From contig NZ_CP022203.1 of the NCBI RefSeq assembly GCF_002305895.1, positions 4,380,501 to 4,444,500 of the forward strand: a DNA stretch of 64,000 nucleotides. The letters run 5' to 3'. Under the pieces are notes generated by a model. The model was given only the letters and a program-made list of their open reading frames with translations. It was not told the DNA's origin and did no database searches. The DNA comes from Corallococcus macrosporus DSM 14697. Lineage in GTDB: Bacteria > Myxococcota > Myxococcia > Myxococcales > Myxococcaceae. The position numbers and the translations under genes are program-made. Positions 8,935 through 18,541 of this stretch are shown here, piece by piece. Every line of letters starts with the position of its first letter. Position 1 is the first letter of the stretch.

Positions 8935-11900
8935 ATGAGACAGGAAGAACGGAAGTGTTTGGCGTGGGCGGCCCTGGTCATTTGTGCCGCGATGGCGGGC
9001 TGCGGTCCGCAGGATGCTCCGAGTGCGGTTCAGGGCGAGATCGTTTCGGCGGAGCCTGCCAGTCTGAGCCTCTCCCGGAGCACTTCATTGGATTTGATGG
9101 GGGCCAAAGCCCTCGCGGTTTCCGCGGGGCCCCTTCTCGCTGCAAGTAGTCGCCACACGGTGGCCGTGAGGCAGGGCGGCACCGTCTGGGCTTGGGGCAA
9201 CAACGCCCTTGGCCAACTGGGGGACGGGACTTATGCGGAGCGCCCCATGCCGGTGCAGGTGCCGGGGCTGACAGGCGTCACTGCTATTTCCGCGGGTGAA
9301 GCCCACACGGTGGCCGTGGGGCAGGGCGGCACCGTCTGGGCCTGGGGCAACAATGCCCTTGGCCAACTGGGGGACGGGACTCGTATGAACCGCCACACGC
9401 CGGTGCAGGTGCCGGGGCTGTCGGGCGTCACCGCCATTGCCGCGGGGCGTCACCACACGGTGGCCGTGAGGCAGGACGGCACCGTCTGGGCCTGGGGCAA
9501 CAATGCCCTTGGCCAACTGGGGGACGGGACTTACGCGGACCGCCACACGCCGGTGCAGGTGCCGGGGCTGACAGGCGTCACCGCCACTACCGCGGGTGAA
9601 TACCACACGGTGGCAGTGAGGCAGGACGGCACCGCCTGGGCCTGGGGCAACAATGCCCTTGGCCAACTGGGGGACGGGACTCGTACGGACCGCCACACGC
9701 CGGTGCAGGTGCCGGGGCTGACAGGCGTCACCGCCGTTGCCGCGGGTCGTCACCATACGTTCGCCGTGAGGCAGGACGGCACCGTCTGGGCCTGGGGTGA
9801 CAACGTCTGGGGCCAACTGGGGGACGGGACACATACGGAGCGCCACACGCCGGTGCAGGTGCCGGGGCTGACAGGCGTCACCGCCATTGCCACGGGTCGT
9901 CGCCACACGTTCGCCGTGAGCCAGGACGGCACTGTCTGGGCCTGGGGCAACAACGCCCTTGGCCAACTGGGGGACGGGACTTACGCGGACCGCCACACGC
10001 CGGTGCAGTTGCCGGAGCTGACAGGCGTCACCGCCATTGCCGCGGGTGAATCCCACACGGTGGCCGTGAGGCAGGGCGGCACCGTCTGGGCCTGGGGCGA
10101 CAACGACTGGGGCCAACTGGGGGACGGGACCCGTACGAACCGCCTCACGCCGGTGCAGGTGCCGGGGCTGACAGGCGTCACCGCCATTGCCGCGGGTCGT
10201 CGACACACGTTCGCCGTGAGGCAGGACGGCACCGCCTGGGCCTGGGGTGACAACGCCTGGGGCCAACTGGGGGACGGGACTCGTACGAACCGCCTCACGC
10301 CGGTGCAGGTGCCGGGGCTGACAGGTGTCACCGCCATTGCCGCGGGGGATTACCATACGCTCGCCGTGAGGCAGGACGGCACTGTCTGGGCCTGGGGCAA
10401 CAACGCCCTTGGGCAACTGGGGGACGGGACTTATACGGAGCGCCTCACGCCGGTGCAGGTGCCGGGGCTGACAGGTGTCACCGCCATCTCCGCGGGTGAA
10501 TCCCACACGGTGGCCGTGAGGCAGGACGGCACCGTCTGGGCTTGGGGCCTCAATTTCTGGGGCCAACTGGGGGACGGGACTCGTTCGGACCGCCTCACGC
10601 CGGTGCAGGTGCCGGGGCTGTCGGGCGTCACCGCCATTGCCGCGGGTCGTCACCACACGTTCGCCGTGAGGCAGGACGGCACCGTCTGGGCCTGGGGCGA
10701 CAACGTCTGGGGCCAACTGGGAGATGGGACCTATACAGACCGCCTCACGCCGGTGCAGGTGCCGGGGCTGACAGGCGTCACCGCCATTGCCGAGGGTCGT
10801 CGCCACACGTTCGCCGTGAGGCAGGACGGCACCGTCTGGGCCTGGGGCGACAACGTCTGGGGCCAATTAGGGGACGGGACTTATACGGACCGCCTCACGC
10901 CGGTGCAGGTGCCGGATCTGACAAGTGTCACCGCCATTGCCGCGGGTGATTACCACACGCTCGCCGTGAGGCAGGACGGCACTGTCTGGGCCTGGGGCTT
11001 CAACGCCTATGGCCAACTGGGGGACGGGACTCGTACAGACCGCCTTACGCCGGTGCAGGTGCCGGGGCTGACAGGCGTCACCGCCATTGCCGCGGGTGAA
11101 TCCCACACGGTGGCCATGAGGCAGGACGGCACCGTCTGTGCCTGGGGCTTCAACGCCTATGGCCAACTGGGAGATGGAACGTCCTCGCGGAGCCCCAGCC
11201 CAGTGATGGTGCCGGGGCTGACAGGCGTCACCGTCTTCGCCGCCCTCGCTGCGGGTGATTCCCACACGGTGGCTGTAATGCAGGACGGCACCGACTGGGC
11301 CTGGGGCCTCAACGCCTCCGGTCAGTTGGGGGATGGGGCGACCATTGACCGCCGCATTCCAGTGCAGATACCGGGGCTGGCGGGTGTCACCGCCATCGCG
11401 GCAGGTTCCGCTCATACGCTGGCCGCAGGCCAGGACGGCGCTGTCTGGAGTTGGGGGGCGAATTCCTACGGCCAATTGGGTGACGGGACGACCACGCACC
11501 GCCTTTCGCCAGTGCAGGTGCCGGGGCTGACGGGCGTCTCAGCCATGGCTGCTGGCGACGCTCACTCGGTGGCGTTGCTGCAGGACGGGACTGTCTCGGC
11601 TTGGGGACGCAATTCATGGGGCCAACTGGGGGACGGGACGACGGCTGCGCGCCTCACGCCGGTGCAGGTGCACGGATTGACGGGCGTTACCGCCGTCGCC
11701 GCGGGCTCTCTCCACACCGTGGCCTTACGACAGGACGGCACCGTCTGGGCCTGGGGTTACAACGACCTTGGCCAACTGGGCGATGGGACGACCACGCGCC
11801 GCCTCGCGCCGGTGCAGGTACAGGGGTTGACGGACGTCACCGCCATCGCTGCTGGCTACTTCCATACCGTGGCCGTGCGACAGGACGGAACGGTTTGGGC

Positions 11901-12291
11901 ATGGGGCTTCAACCTCTGGGGACAGCTCGGGGATGGGAGCTCGACGGCGCGCTCCACGCCAGTGCAGGTTCAGGAGTTGACGGGCGTCAGTGCACTTGCT
12001 GCTGGGTATGCACATACGGTGGCCGTGAAGCAGGACGGCACCGTCTGGGCCTGGGGCAACAACTCCGGTACCCAACTGGGCAATGGAAGCTCCACGGACC
12101 GTTACACGCCGGTGTGGGTGGAGGGGCTGACGGGCGTGTCCGCCCTGACAGCGGGCCGTTTCCACACGGCGGCCGTGAGCCCGGAGGGGTTCGGTTGGGC
12201 CTGGGGGCGCAACAACTCTGGCCAGGTAGGGGACGGGACAACCGCTGACCGCCCAAGGCCGGTCGACGTGGTGATTCAGGAAGGGACGTGA
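8935..12291 (+). CDS. RCC1-repeat outer-surface lipoprotein
   Basis: About 1118 residues. The ATG at 8935 follows GAGGGG and starts a lipoprotein signal, MRQEERKCLAWAALVICAAMAGC, with Gly after the lipidated Cys. From about residue 70 to the end the protein is 21 tandem 50-residue RCC1/BNR-type repeats built around VWAWGxNxxGQLGDGT, TPVQVPGLTGV and AAGxxHTVAV. Twenty-one repeats would give about three seven-bladed beta-propellers. Repeats 1-13 are almost identical; 14-21 are diverged. Such surface propellers are abundant in myxobacteria and probably serve in binding or adhesion; no ligand can be named. Start codons further upstream (from 8731) would bury the signal peptide. Confidence 0.9.
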   Translation: MRQEERKCLAWAALVICAAMAGCGPQDAPSAVQGEIVSAEPASLSLSRSTSLDLMGAKALAVSAGPLLAASSRHTVAVRQGGTVWAWGNNALGQLGDGTYAERPMPVQVPGLTGVTAISAGEAHTVAVGQGGTVWAWGNNALGQLGDGTRMNRHTPVQVPGLSGVTAIAAGRHHTVAVRQDGTVWAWGNNALGQLGDGTYADRHTPVQVPGLTGVTATTAGEYHTVAVRQDGTAWAWGNNALGQLGDGTRTDRHTPVQVPGLTGVTAVAAGRHHTFAVRQDGTVWAWGDNVWGQLGDGTHTERHTPVQVPGLTGVTAIATGRRHTFAVSQDGTVWAWGNNALGQLGDGTYADRHTPVQLPELTGVTAIAAGESHTVAVRQGGTVWAWGDNDWGQLGDGTRTNRLTPVQVPGLTGVTAIAAGRRHTFAVRQDGTAWAWGDNAWGQLGDGTRTNRLTPVQVPGLTGVTAIAAGDYHTLAVRQDGTVWAWGNNALGQLGDGTYTERLTPVQVPGLTGVTAISAGESHTVAVRQDGTVWAWGLNFWGQLGDGTRSDRLTPVQVPGLSGVTAIAAGRHHTFAVRQDGTVWAWGDNVWGQLGDGTYTDRLTPVQVPGLTGVTAIAEGRRHTFAVRQDGTVWAWGDNVWGQLGDGTYTDRLTPVQVPDLTSVTAIAAGDYHTLAVRQDGTVWAWGFNAYGQLGDGTRTDRLTPVQVPGLTGVTAIAAGESHTVAMRQDGTVCAWGFNAYGQLGDGTSSRSPSPVMVPGLTGVTVFAALAAGDSHTVAVMQDGTDWAWGLNASGQLGDGATIDRRIPVQIPGLAGVTAIAAGSAHTLAAGQDGAVWSWGANSYGQLGDGTTTHRLSPVQVPGLTGVSAMAAGDAHSVALLQDGTVSAWGRNSWGQLGDGTTAARLTPVQVHGLTGVTAVAAGSLHTVALRQDGTVWAWGYNDLGQLGDGTTTRRLAPVQVQGLTDVTAIAAGYFHTVAVRQDGTVWAWGFNLWGQLGDGSSTARSTPVQVQELTGVSALAAGYAHTVAVKQDGTVWAWGNNSGTQLGNGSSTDRYTPVWVEGLTGVSALTAGRFHTAAVSPEGFGWAWGRNNSGQVGDGTTADRPRPVDVVIQEGT
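9140..12270 (+). repeat. 150-bp tandem repeat array inside the RCC1 gene
   Basis: The coding unit recurs every 150 bp. The block beginning with the codons for TVWAWG starts at 9181, 9331, 9481 and so on, with nearly constant DNA through about 11,060 and increasing divergence after that. One unit (about 11,221-11,280) carries a small insertion coding for extra residues. The homogeneity at the 5' end implies recent amplification or gene conversion. Confidence 0.85.
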
Positions 12292-12921
12292 ACCGTCGCA
12301 TCTGGGAGTGGGCGCGCTGGAGCGGATTGCGTCTCTATCAGCGGCGGCTGCTTGTTCAGTTCGCCGCTGACTCCAGGTCGATGTGTGCCGGCCCACTTCG
12401 TGCCGCCGGTGAGCACCGGGCCATGGCAGACGTCGCCGTGCCACAGCGCGCCGGGGTACGCGGCCTCCCAGCGCCGACGCTCAAGTCCCTCACTCGTGCC
12501 GCGCAGCGAGACACCTCCTCCGCCCCAGGCCGTGCAGGGTCCACAGCGCCAGGGAGAAGGCAATCGCCTCCCCGCTGAAGTGCTTACGTGGAAAGACGGA
12601 CGGCGGCACCACGCGCATCACCGCGCCACAGGGCTGGCAGCGGTAGCGGCGACAGAGCAGCCCCCGGCATTCTGGCGCCCCGTCCGGAGTCGGCGGGCCA
12701 CGCTGCTGGCGCTCGACGAGCCCATGCCCATGGAGGCCCAGCCCACCGCCTTCGTAGGCCCCGCGCCCACACGCCACGCAGCGCTTCGGCTGGCCCTCGT
12801 CCACCGAGGGCGGCCAGTTATTGACGTGCCCTCGAAACGGACGACTCCTCGGGTGTCCCGGTTCTCTTTCCGCAGGGTTTCCGGGGTCCGCGTGGAGGGT
12901 GTTCCCGCACCCTCTGCGCAC
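12290..12921 (-). mobile_element. Decayed transposase remnant
   Basis: Read on the minus strand, the upstream part (12921 to about 12560) encodes a Zn-binding-like region with NNWPPSVDEG, CVACG and CRRYRCQPCG. The downstream part, in another frame (about 12,490 to 12,390), encodes RRWEAAYPGALWHGDVCHGP, which looks like the first-Asp block of an rve-type (DDE) transposase core. The two are out of frame, the middle and the end of the core are missing, and no terminal inverted repeats are seen. I read this as one truncated, frameshifted insertion-sequence gene. The exact IS family is not assigned. Confidence 0.55.
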
Positions 12922-13182
12922 CTTATTTAGACTCGCCCCGGCGTGCCGGCCGGCGCTGCAAGTCCTTGAATTTACAGGTCTGACAAATTTCTTTGCGACA
13001 TTTCAATCCAGCAGGCCCTTCTCCGCATGACGACGGCGCTGCGGACGAAGGGAAGAGGTTTGGACGAGCGGAGCGGCTCTGCACTCTGCCCTGGCAGTCT
13101 CTGGGCCTGGCCACCGGCTTTGCTCCGCCGACCTCGAATCCGAGCGGCCGTCGTTCGTCATCGACCATTCAGAGGGGAGCCC

Positions 13183-13938
13183 ATGTTCAAGGCTGCATTT
13201 ATCGCCATGACGCTGCTGATGTTCACAGGGTGCGGTGGTGTCGAGCGTTACGTCAAATCAATCGTGGGGAACGACGGAGGTCCCTTTCGCCAGGAAATCC
13301 TGGACATGGTCGACAGGGATGAAAACAGTCTTGAGAATCATGGCACCTATGCCTACCAGGGCCGCATCCCGCGAGACCTCCGGCCCCCTCCGGGTGAAGA
13401 CAAGCGTTTCAAGCCCAGGGCTCGCCCTTTCTACCGGTTCAACCACGGCATCGAGTTCACCTTCGAGAAGGCAGTGGACGGCCGTATCTGCTTCCTTCGG
13501 CAACATGCGGAGTACGTGGGCAGTGATGAAAGCCTCAGGGATGCGCAGGACCGGATCACACGCATCGCGACGTCCTACGAGTTCGCCATCGAGGCGCATA
13601 CGTCCATCGACGCTCCCGAGGTGCGGACCCGGGGCATCTGGCCCTCCCGTCCTGCTCCTGACCTGGACACGACGGAGGTGGTCGACAGCGAGACGCGGCG
13701 GAAATATGTAAACGGGGATGCAAGAACCCGGCTCACTGTGTTGTTCAGGGACTGCGGGGCCCTGCCGCCTCTCACACAGGAGAGCCGATTTCTGACGGTG
13801 GCCATCCGCCCGAACAACTCCGCCGAGACCGATGACCCCTATGTATTGTTCTGGGTGTTGACCGACGCTGAGGGAAAGGGCTCCATCCGGGAAGATGCCA
13901 CCTCTGTCTCAGGCGTTCAGGGGGAGCTGGATGGCTGA
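13183..13938 (+). CDS. Hypothetical lipoprotein
   Basis: A 251-residue protein with a lipoprotein signal (MFKAAFIAMTLLMFTGCGG) and a strong ribosome site, AGGGGAG, 4 bases before the ATG at 13183. The mature part is charged, with no clear domain; landmarks are YRFNHGIEFTFEKAVDGRIC and LTVLFRDCGALPP, and the three cysteines after the lipobox could form a disulphide. An open frame extends upstream to 13027 but that part is low-complexity Arg/Ala sequence. I do not recognise the family. It is monocistronic, 146 bp before the kinase gene. Confidence 0.7.
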   Translation: MFKAAFIAMTLLMFTGCGGVERYVKSIVGNDGGPFRQEILDMVDRDENSLENHGTYAYQGRIPRDLRPPPGEDKRFKPRARPFYRFNHGIEFTFEKAVDGRICFLRQHAEYVGSDESLRDAQDRITRIATSYEFAIEAHTSIDAPEVRTRGIWPSRPAPDLDTTEVVDSETRRKYVNGDARTRLTVLFRDCGALPPLTQESRFLTVAIRPNNSAETDDPYVLFWVLTDAEGKGSIREDATSVSGVQGELDG

Positions 13939-14084
13939 AGCAGGAGCAGGCCAGTAGCCGGCGGGAGGTTTGCCGCTCGCTGACGTGGCGCGGGACATGG
14001 GGCACGGCCTGTCGTGGCCGAGGCGTCAGCCACCAGTGAAGTCAAGGCATTGGGGGACCGCTTGGGGGCTATAGTCGCTCCCGA

Positions 14085-16676
14085 ATGGTCTGTCTTGATG
14101 CCGACACCGCTGCCGCCTATGCCGCCCACGCCTTGGAGGAGAATGAAGCCCGGGCCATCGACGAGCACATCGACATCTGCTCTTGGTGCCGCGAGCTGGT
14201 CTCCATGGTCGCGAGGACGGATGGCTCGATGTCCACGGCGGCCTCGGGCCAGGCAGATGAGGGGGAGCCCACCCAGGCGGTACTGCCTCGGGGCACCCGG
14301 ATTGGCCCCTTCGTGCTGGACGCCCCGCTTGATGCCGGGGGGATGGGGGTGGTCTATGCCGCGCATGATGAGCGGTTGGACCGCCGGGTCGCGCTCAAAT
14401 GTCTGCGCGAGCGCAGAGGCGATCCGCGGCAGTTGATGCGGGAGGCGAAGCTGATGGCCCAGCTCGCCAGTCCGAACGTCGTGCCCATCTATGACCTCAT
14501 CGAGGCGCACGGACAGGTCTTCATCGCCATGGAGCTGGTGGTGGGACGCAGTCTGCGCCAGTGGATGAAAGCGGGGCCGCGCGACTGGAGGACGGTGACG
14601 GGCCTCTTCCTGGAGGCCGGCGCGGGGCTGGCCGCGGCCCACGCCGCGGGCATCATTCATGGCGATGTGAAGCCCGCGAACATCCTGGTGGGAGAGGATG
14701 GCCGGGTGCGGGTGACGGACTTCGGTCTCGCCAGCCTGGTGACGGAGCACGCCGGAATGGCCGAGGGCGTCCGGGGGACGCCCGCCTACCTGGCGCCGGA
14801 GCAGTGGAGGGGCACGCCGTGCGACGCGCGAGGTGACCAGTACGCATTCTGCGTGAGCCTGTACGAGGCCCTCACGGGGACCTTGCCCGGCTCGCCCCCC
14901 GCGTGGATGCCGGGCCTGCCTCGGAGCGTGAGGCGAGCGCTCGCCAAGGGGCTGCAAGCGGATCCTGCCCTGCGCCATCCCTCCATGGAGGCGCTGCTCC
15001 TCGCGCTGCGCGCGGCTCGCTCGCGTCGATGGAGGTGGGGGATGGCCACCGCCGCGGGGGTCGTCGTCTCTGTCGGATTGGCCTACGCCGTGGGGGGCCG
15101 GCGGGTGGAGGTCGAGCAGTGCGCGGTGGCCGCCGCGGAGCTGGCCAGCCCCTGGAATGCGACGGAGAAGGCGCGGCTGCGCTCGGCGTTCGAGCTCACC
15201 CGGCTGCCCTATGCGGGCGAGACAGCGGACCGCGTCGTCACGAAACTCGACCGGTGGAGGACAGACTTCGAGGATGCGCGGAGACGGGCCTGCGCCATGA
15301 GCTGGTTCCGGCCGGAGACGCCACTGGAAGGGCTCCCTGGCCAATTGAGCTGTTTGAAGGACAGGGCTCGAGAGGTGCGGGCGCTCATCAGTCAGCTTCG
15401 CGACGCCGACACCACCGTCGTGCAGAACTCGGTCGCCGCGGTGGAGCAACTGGCGCGGGCCGGGCGCTGCGCCGAGGCCGAACCGAGGCAGGGCGCGGCT
15501 CCGGAGGGACCCGCGGTCGACGCGCTGCGCGAGCAGTTCGCCATGACACGCGCGCTGATGGAGTCGGGAAGATTCCGGGCCGCGCTCCCCATCTCCACGG
15601 AGCTGATGCGCGGCGCCGACGCGCTGGGCGACGCCACGTTCATCGCGGCGGCGAAGGTCGCGCTGGGCAACAACCAGGCGGTGCTGGCGGACTACGCCGC
15701 CGCGACTTCAAACCTGCTTGACGCCATCCGCCTGGCGGATGTCGCCCAGGAGGAGCGGGTGCGCGCGCAGGCTTGGGTCAGCCTGGCGCAGACCGAGTTC
15801 TGGCAAGGGCACTACGAGAAGGTTCTCTTCATGAAGGGCCCCGCCATGGGGGCGTGTGAGCGGGTCGGAGATGCGTGGCTCCGGTCCGAGCTGCTCCTGT
15901 TCCTCGGCGGGTCGCTCTGTCAGCTCGGCAAGGCGGGGGAAGCCCAGCCCCTTTTCGAGGAAGCGGTCCGGCTGCGCACCCAGGTGTACGGGGAAACAGA
16001 CCGCCGCACCTCGTTCGCGCTATCGAGCCTGGGCAACGCGCTGGCGATGCAGGGAGATCTCGCGGGCGGTATCGAGGCGCACCGCAAGGCGCTGGTCGCG
16101 GCCCAGGTCTCGCTTGGAGCGAATCACCCAAGCCTTGGCACGCTCCATGGGAACCTGGGGAGCGATTACCTCTATGGCCTGCAGGGCGAGCTGGCCGTCG
16201 CGGAGTTGGAGAAAAGCAAGGCGATTGCCGAGGCCGCGAACGGCCCGAGACAGCTCAAGGTCGCGTTGGCGCAAACTTCACTGGGCTTCGCCCTGCTCGA
16301 AAGCAACGCTCCAGAGCGAGCGCTGGAAGCCTTTGAGCAGGCCGCCGAGCTGTGGCGCGGTTTGTCGCCAAAGCATCCCGTTCATGGCCAGTGTCTACTG
16401 GGGAAGAACCAGGCGGCGCTGGCCCTGGGGATGCGCGTATCGCAGGCCGAGCTCGAGCATGCGCTCGAATTGGGCCAGGTGCTGCCCGGCTATGAGCGCG
16501 GTCGCATCCAGCTCGCCCTCGGAAAGGCGTTGGCTTCCGGGAAGAAGGCTCCGCCCGCTGCCGTCAAGCTGGTCAAGGCGGCGCGGGAGGGATTGATGAC
16601 ATCCACTCTCCCACTCGTGCAACGCGACCTGGGACGAGCGGAGGCCTGGTTGCGTGCCCAGGGAGTCGCGCTGTGA
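14085..16676 (+). CDS. Zn-finger Ser/Thr protein kinase with TPR domain
   Basis: 863 residues. The N-terminus has His28-x3-Cys32-x2-Cys35, the zf-HC2 pattern of anti-sigma factors. A Hanks-type kinase follows (about 72-320): Gly-loop LDAGGMGVVY, Lys in VALKCL, catalytic HGDVKPAN near 192, DFG near 212 and APEQ. The kinase is of the HGD (non-RD) type. A single membrane helix lies near 318-340, then a TPR-rich periplasmic region of some 500 residues with typical TPR pairs (ASSLGNALAMQGD, TLHGNLGSDYLYG). The stop overlaps the start of the sigma-factor gene by 4 bp, so the two are translationally coupled. This supports the idea that the kinase, through its Zn finger, holds or modifies the sigma factor. 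That mechanism is inferred from known kinase-coupled ECF groups. Confidence 0.88.
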   Translation: MVCLDADTAAAYAAHALEENEARAIDEHIDICSWCRELVSMVARTDGSMSTAASGQADEGEPTQAVLPRGTRIGPFVLDAPLDAGGMGVVYAAHDERLDRRVALKCLRERRGDPRQLMREAKLMAQLASPNVVPIYDLIEAHGQVFIAMELVVGRSLRQWMKAGPRDWRTVTGLFLEAGAGLAAAHAAGIIHGDVKPANILVGEDGRVRVTDFGLASLVTEHAGMAEGVRGTPAYLAPEQWRGTPCDARGDQYAFCVSLYEALTGTLPGSPPAWMPGLPRSVRRALAKGLQADPALRHPSMEALLLALRAARSRRWRWGMATAAGVVVSVGLAYAVGGRRVEVEQCAVAAAELASPWNATEKARLRSAFELTRLPYAGETADRVVTKLDRWRTDFEDARRRACAMSWFRPETPLEGLPGQLSCLKDRAREVRALISQLRDADTTVVQNSVAAVEQLARAGRCAEAEPRQGAAPEGPAVDALREQFAMTRALMESGRFRAALPISTELMRGADALGDATFIAAAKVALGNNQAVLADYAAATSNLLDAIRLADVAQEERVRAQAWVSLAQTEFWQGHYEKVLFMKGPAMGACERVGDAWLRSELLLFLGGSLCQLGKAGEAQPLFEEAVRLRTQVYGETDRRTSFALSSLGNALAMQGDLAGGIEAHRKALVAAQVSLGANHPSLGTLHGNLGSDYLYGLQGELAVAELEKSKAIAEAANGPRQLKVALAQTSLGFALLESNAPERALEAFEQAAELWRGLSPKHPVHGQCLLGKNQAALALGMRVSQAELEHALELGQVLPGYERGRIQLALGKALASGKKAPPAAVKLVKAAREGLMTSTLPLVQRDLGRAEAWLRAQGVAL

Positions 16677-17455
16677 CGGCGGCGGCGGACCCGGTGCGCG
16701 CCGCCGCCGAGGCGCTCGCCGCTCACGGCGTCGTGCTGGACGTGGAGGGCTTCCGTCGCGTGCTCGCCTCCCGTCCACCCGAGCGGCAGGGCGCGGCGAA
16801 TCTGCACCTCGTGGACCTTGCGCTGGCCTGGGCATACTCCCAGGGCAACGTCGCGGCCATCGTTCACTTCGAGCGAGTGTACTTCTCCCATGCCGTCCGA
16901 GCACTGCGGCGGATGAAGCTGAGTGAGACCTTGGCCGACGATGTGTTGGGCTGGCTGCGGCTCGAGCTCTTCGCGCGCCCTGGGGGCGGCTTGATGTCCA
17001 CGTACACGGGACGTGGAGATCTCGGAAGCTGGGTGCGCGCCATCGCCGTACACGAGGCGCTCAAGCGCGCGCGCAGGCAGAGTCGCGAGGTCACTCCCGA
17101 TGCCGCCGCCGACCTGCCGGTGCCCGATACGGGACTGGTGGCGGTGCGGGGCGCCTACGGCGCGGAGTTTACCCGGGCCTTGGATGCGAGCTTCCGGGCG
17201 CTGACAACGCAGCAACGCAACCTCCTGAGACAGTACTTCCTGGATGGCCTCACAATCGACATGTTGGCCCGGCTGCACGACGTGCACCGGGCAACGGCCG
17301 CCCGCTGGGTGGCGGCGGCGCGAACGGAGTTGGTCGACAACGTTCGTTCCCGTCTTACCGAGGAGTTGGCGCTGAATGAGTCGGATGTGGATGAGGTGAT
17401 TACCCTGAGCAACCTACGAGAGAGCCTGAGCCAGCTTCTGCGACGGACGCGCTGA
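16673..17455 (+). CDS. Sigma-70 family factor, Myxococcales family 1 type
   Basis: 260 residues starting at a GTG that overlaps the kinase stop (GTGA). It has an N-terminal segment with HLVDLALAWAYSQGN, region-2-like helices (VYFSHAVRALRRM, GRGDLGSWVRAIAVHEALKRARR) and a region-4 helix-turn-helix (LRQYFLDGLTIDMLARLHDVHRATAARWV). The build matches the Myxococcales sigma-70 group I know as Sig-70_gmx1 (TIGR03001). Partner of the upstream Zn-finger kinase. The target regulon is not visible; no matching promoter could be read in the window. Confidence 0.85.
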   Translation: MTAAADPVRAAAEALAAHGVVLDVEGFRRVLASRPPERQGAANLHLVDLALAWAYSQGNVAAIVHFERVYFSHAVRALRRMKLSETLADDVLGWLRLELFARPGGGLMSTYTGRGDLGSWVRAIAVHEALKRARRQSREVTPDAAADLPVPDTGLVAVRGAYGAEFTRALDASFRALTTQQRNLLRQYFLDGLTIDMLARLHDVHRATAARWVAAARTELVDNVRSRLTEELALNESDVDEVITLSNLRESLSQLLRRTR

Positions 17456-17632
17456 AGGTGGCACCCCGCCGCCGCACGGGGACTGCGGAGCTGAATCGAA
17501 GCCAGGATGTCGGATGAAAGGATTGCAGGGGTTTTGGCCTCTTACTTCTCGGACCATGCCGCGCGTGCTGGCATTCTCCAGAGAAGACCCGCCTTGCGCC
17601 ACACCCGCTGGCCTGACTGAAAGGACGTGTTC

Positions 17633-18541
17633 ATGCGTCTCCGCGCCTGTGCCGCACTTCTGCAGCTTCTCACATCCTGTGCTACGTCTGCGCCGAGCCC
17701 ACAAGGCCAAGCGCCCCGGAACCCGAGGGTCGCCAACCTCCACAGAGCGGCGACGCTGCCCTGGGCGGATGGGGGACGATGCGTGGTGCGTGAGGCGTCC
17801 AGCGAATGGGCCGTGCTCGTGGAGCGGTGCTATCACGCGCTCGACCACGACCGAGTCGAATTTCGGGATGTCACGGGACAATGCAGTGTCGCCTCGGTGG
17901 GGACCGCTGCGATTGGAGTGGGCGTCTGCATCCTGATTGCACCCGAGATCGTCGTTGGAGCTGTGATTGTCGCTGGCGCAGTCGTGGTGGCGGTCGCCAT
18001 CAAAGAGGAATTGGATGCGTATCGAAAGGCATCGCGTGAGCGTGCGACGCCCGAGACTCAGTCGCGGCCATTCGATGAGCAAGAGCGTTCGAAGCACCGA
18101 ACGCCCAAACCGGAGCCAGCAGGGCAGGATTGGTTTCCTCCCGGACCGACCGAACCACTGGACCGAGTGCGTCGTCCTGAGTGCAGGCCCGTCCCAGTGC
18201 CGCACGCGGGCAAGGATGATCCGCATAACGAGTGCGCCGACACGTTCCCTCCAAACCGATACCCCGGCATGGACGTGCTCGTAGGGGGCAAGCGCTTCGA
18301 TGCGTTGCAGGTCGGCGTGCATGCACTGTGGGAGATCAAGACCCACCAATTTGACACGTACAGTGACTTCCTCCAGGAGCAGGTGATCAGGGACCAGCTT
18401 AGGGAGTTTGAGGAAGACCGCGACATTGCGCGGGCCTGTGGATATCTCTTCGTCATCGGCGTGAGCACCAGCGCGCACAAGGCCGCACTGCTGGAGTTCG
18501 ACGACAGCTTTGATATCGTCGTCACTGGGTGCAACCGATGA
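17633..18541 (+). CDS. SitA-like polymorphic toxin lipoprotein with DUF6310-type C-terminus
   Basis: 302 residues. ATG at 17633 has AAGGA seven bases upstream; the GTG at 17627 is the alternative. The signal is lipoprotein-type (MRLRACAALLQLLTSCATSA). Then comes a conserved Cys-containing module (ATLPWADGGRCVV, VERCYHALD) and a hydrophobic span (EIVVGAVIVAGAVVVAVAIKEELDAY). The C-terminal 110 residues (RPVPVPHAGKDDPHNECAD, GMDVLVGGKRFDALQVG, WEIKTHQFDTYSDF) match the DUF6310 family as I recall it. The D...ExK-like arrangement (FDALQ, WEIKT) suggests a restriction-endonuclease fold, which is inference. Lipidated toxins followed by an immunity gene are the design of SitA proteins moved between cells by outer-membrane exchange. 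Its stop overlaps the next start by 4 bp (ATGA). Confidence 0.72.
   Translation: MRLRACAALLQLLTSCATSAPSPQGQAPRNPRVANLHRAATLPWADGGRCVVREASSEWAVLVERCYHALDHDRVEFRDVTGQCSVASVGTAAIGVGVCILIAPEIVVGAVIVAGAVVVAVAIKEELDAYRKASRERATPETQSRPFDEQERSKHRTPKPEPAGQDWFPPGPTEPLDRVRRPECRPVPVPHAGKDDPHNECADTFPPNRYPGMDVLVGGKRFDALQVGVHALWEIKTHQFDTYSDFLQEQVIRDQLREFEEDRDIARACGYLFVIGVSTSAHKAALLEFDDSFDIVVTGCNR

Noticed and set aside
9085-10866. Long minus-strand frame with regular repeats opposite the RCC1 gene
   Set aside because: The repeats are only the mirror of the 150-bp coding units; no start site or family is seen.
12981-13182. Upstream extension of the lipoprotein gene
   Set aside because: It would place 52 Arg/Ala-rich residues before the signal peptide, while AGGGGAG marks the ATG at 13183.
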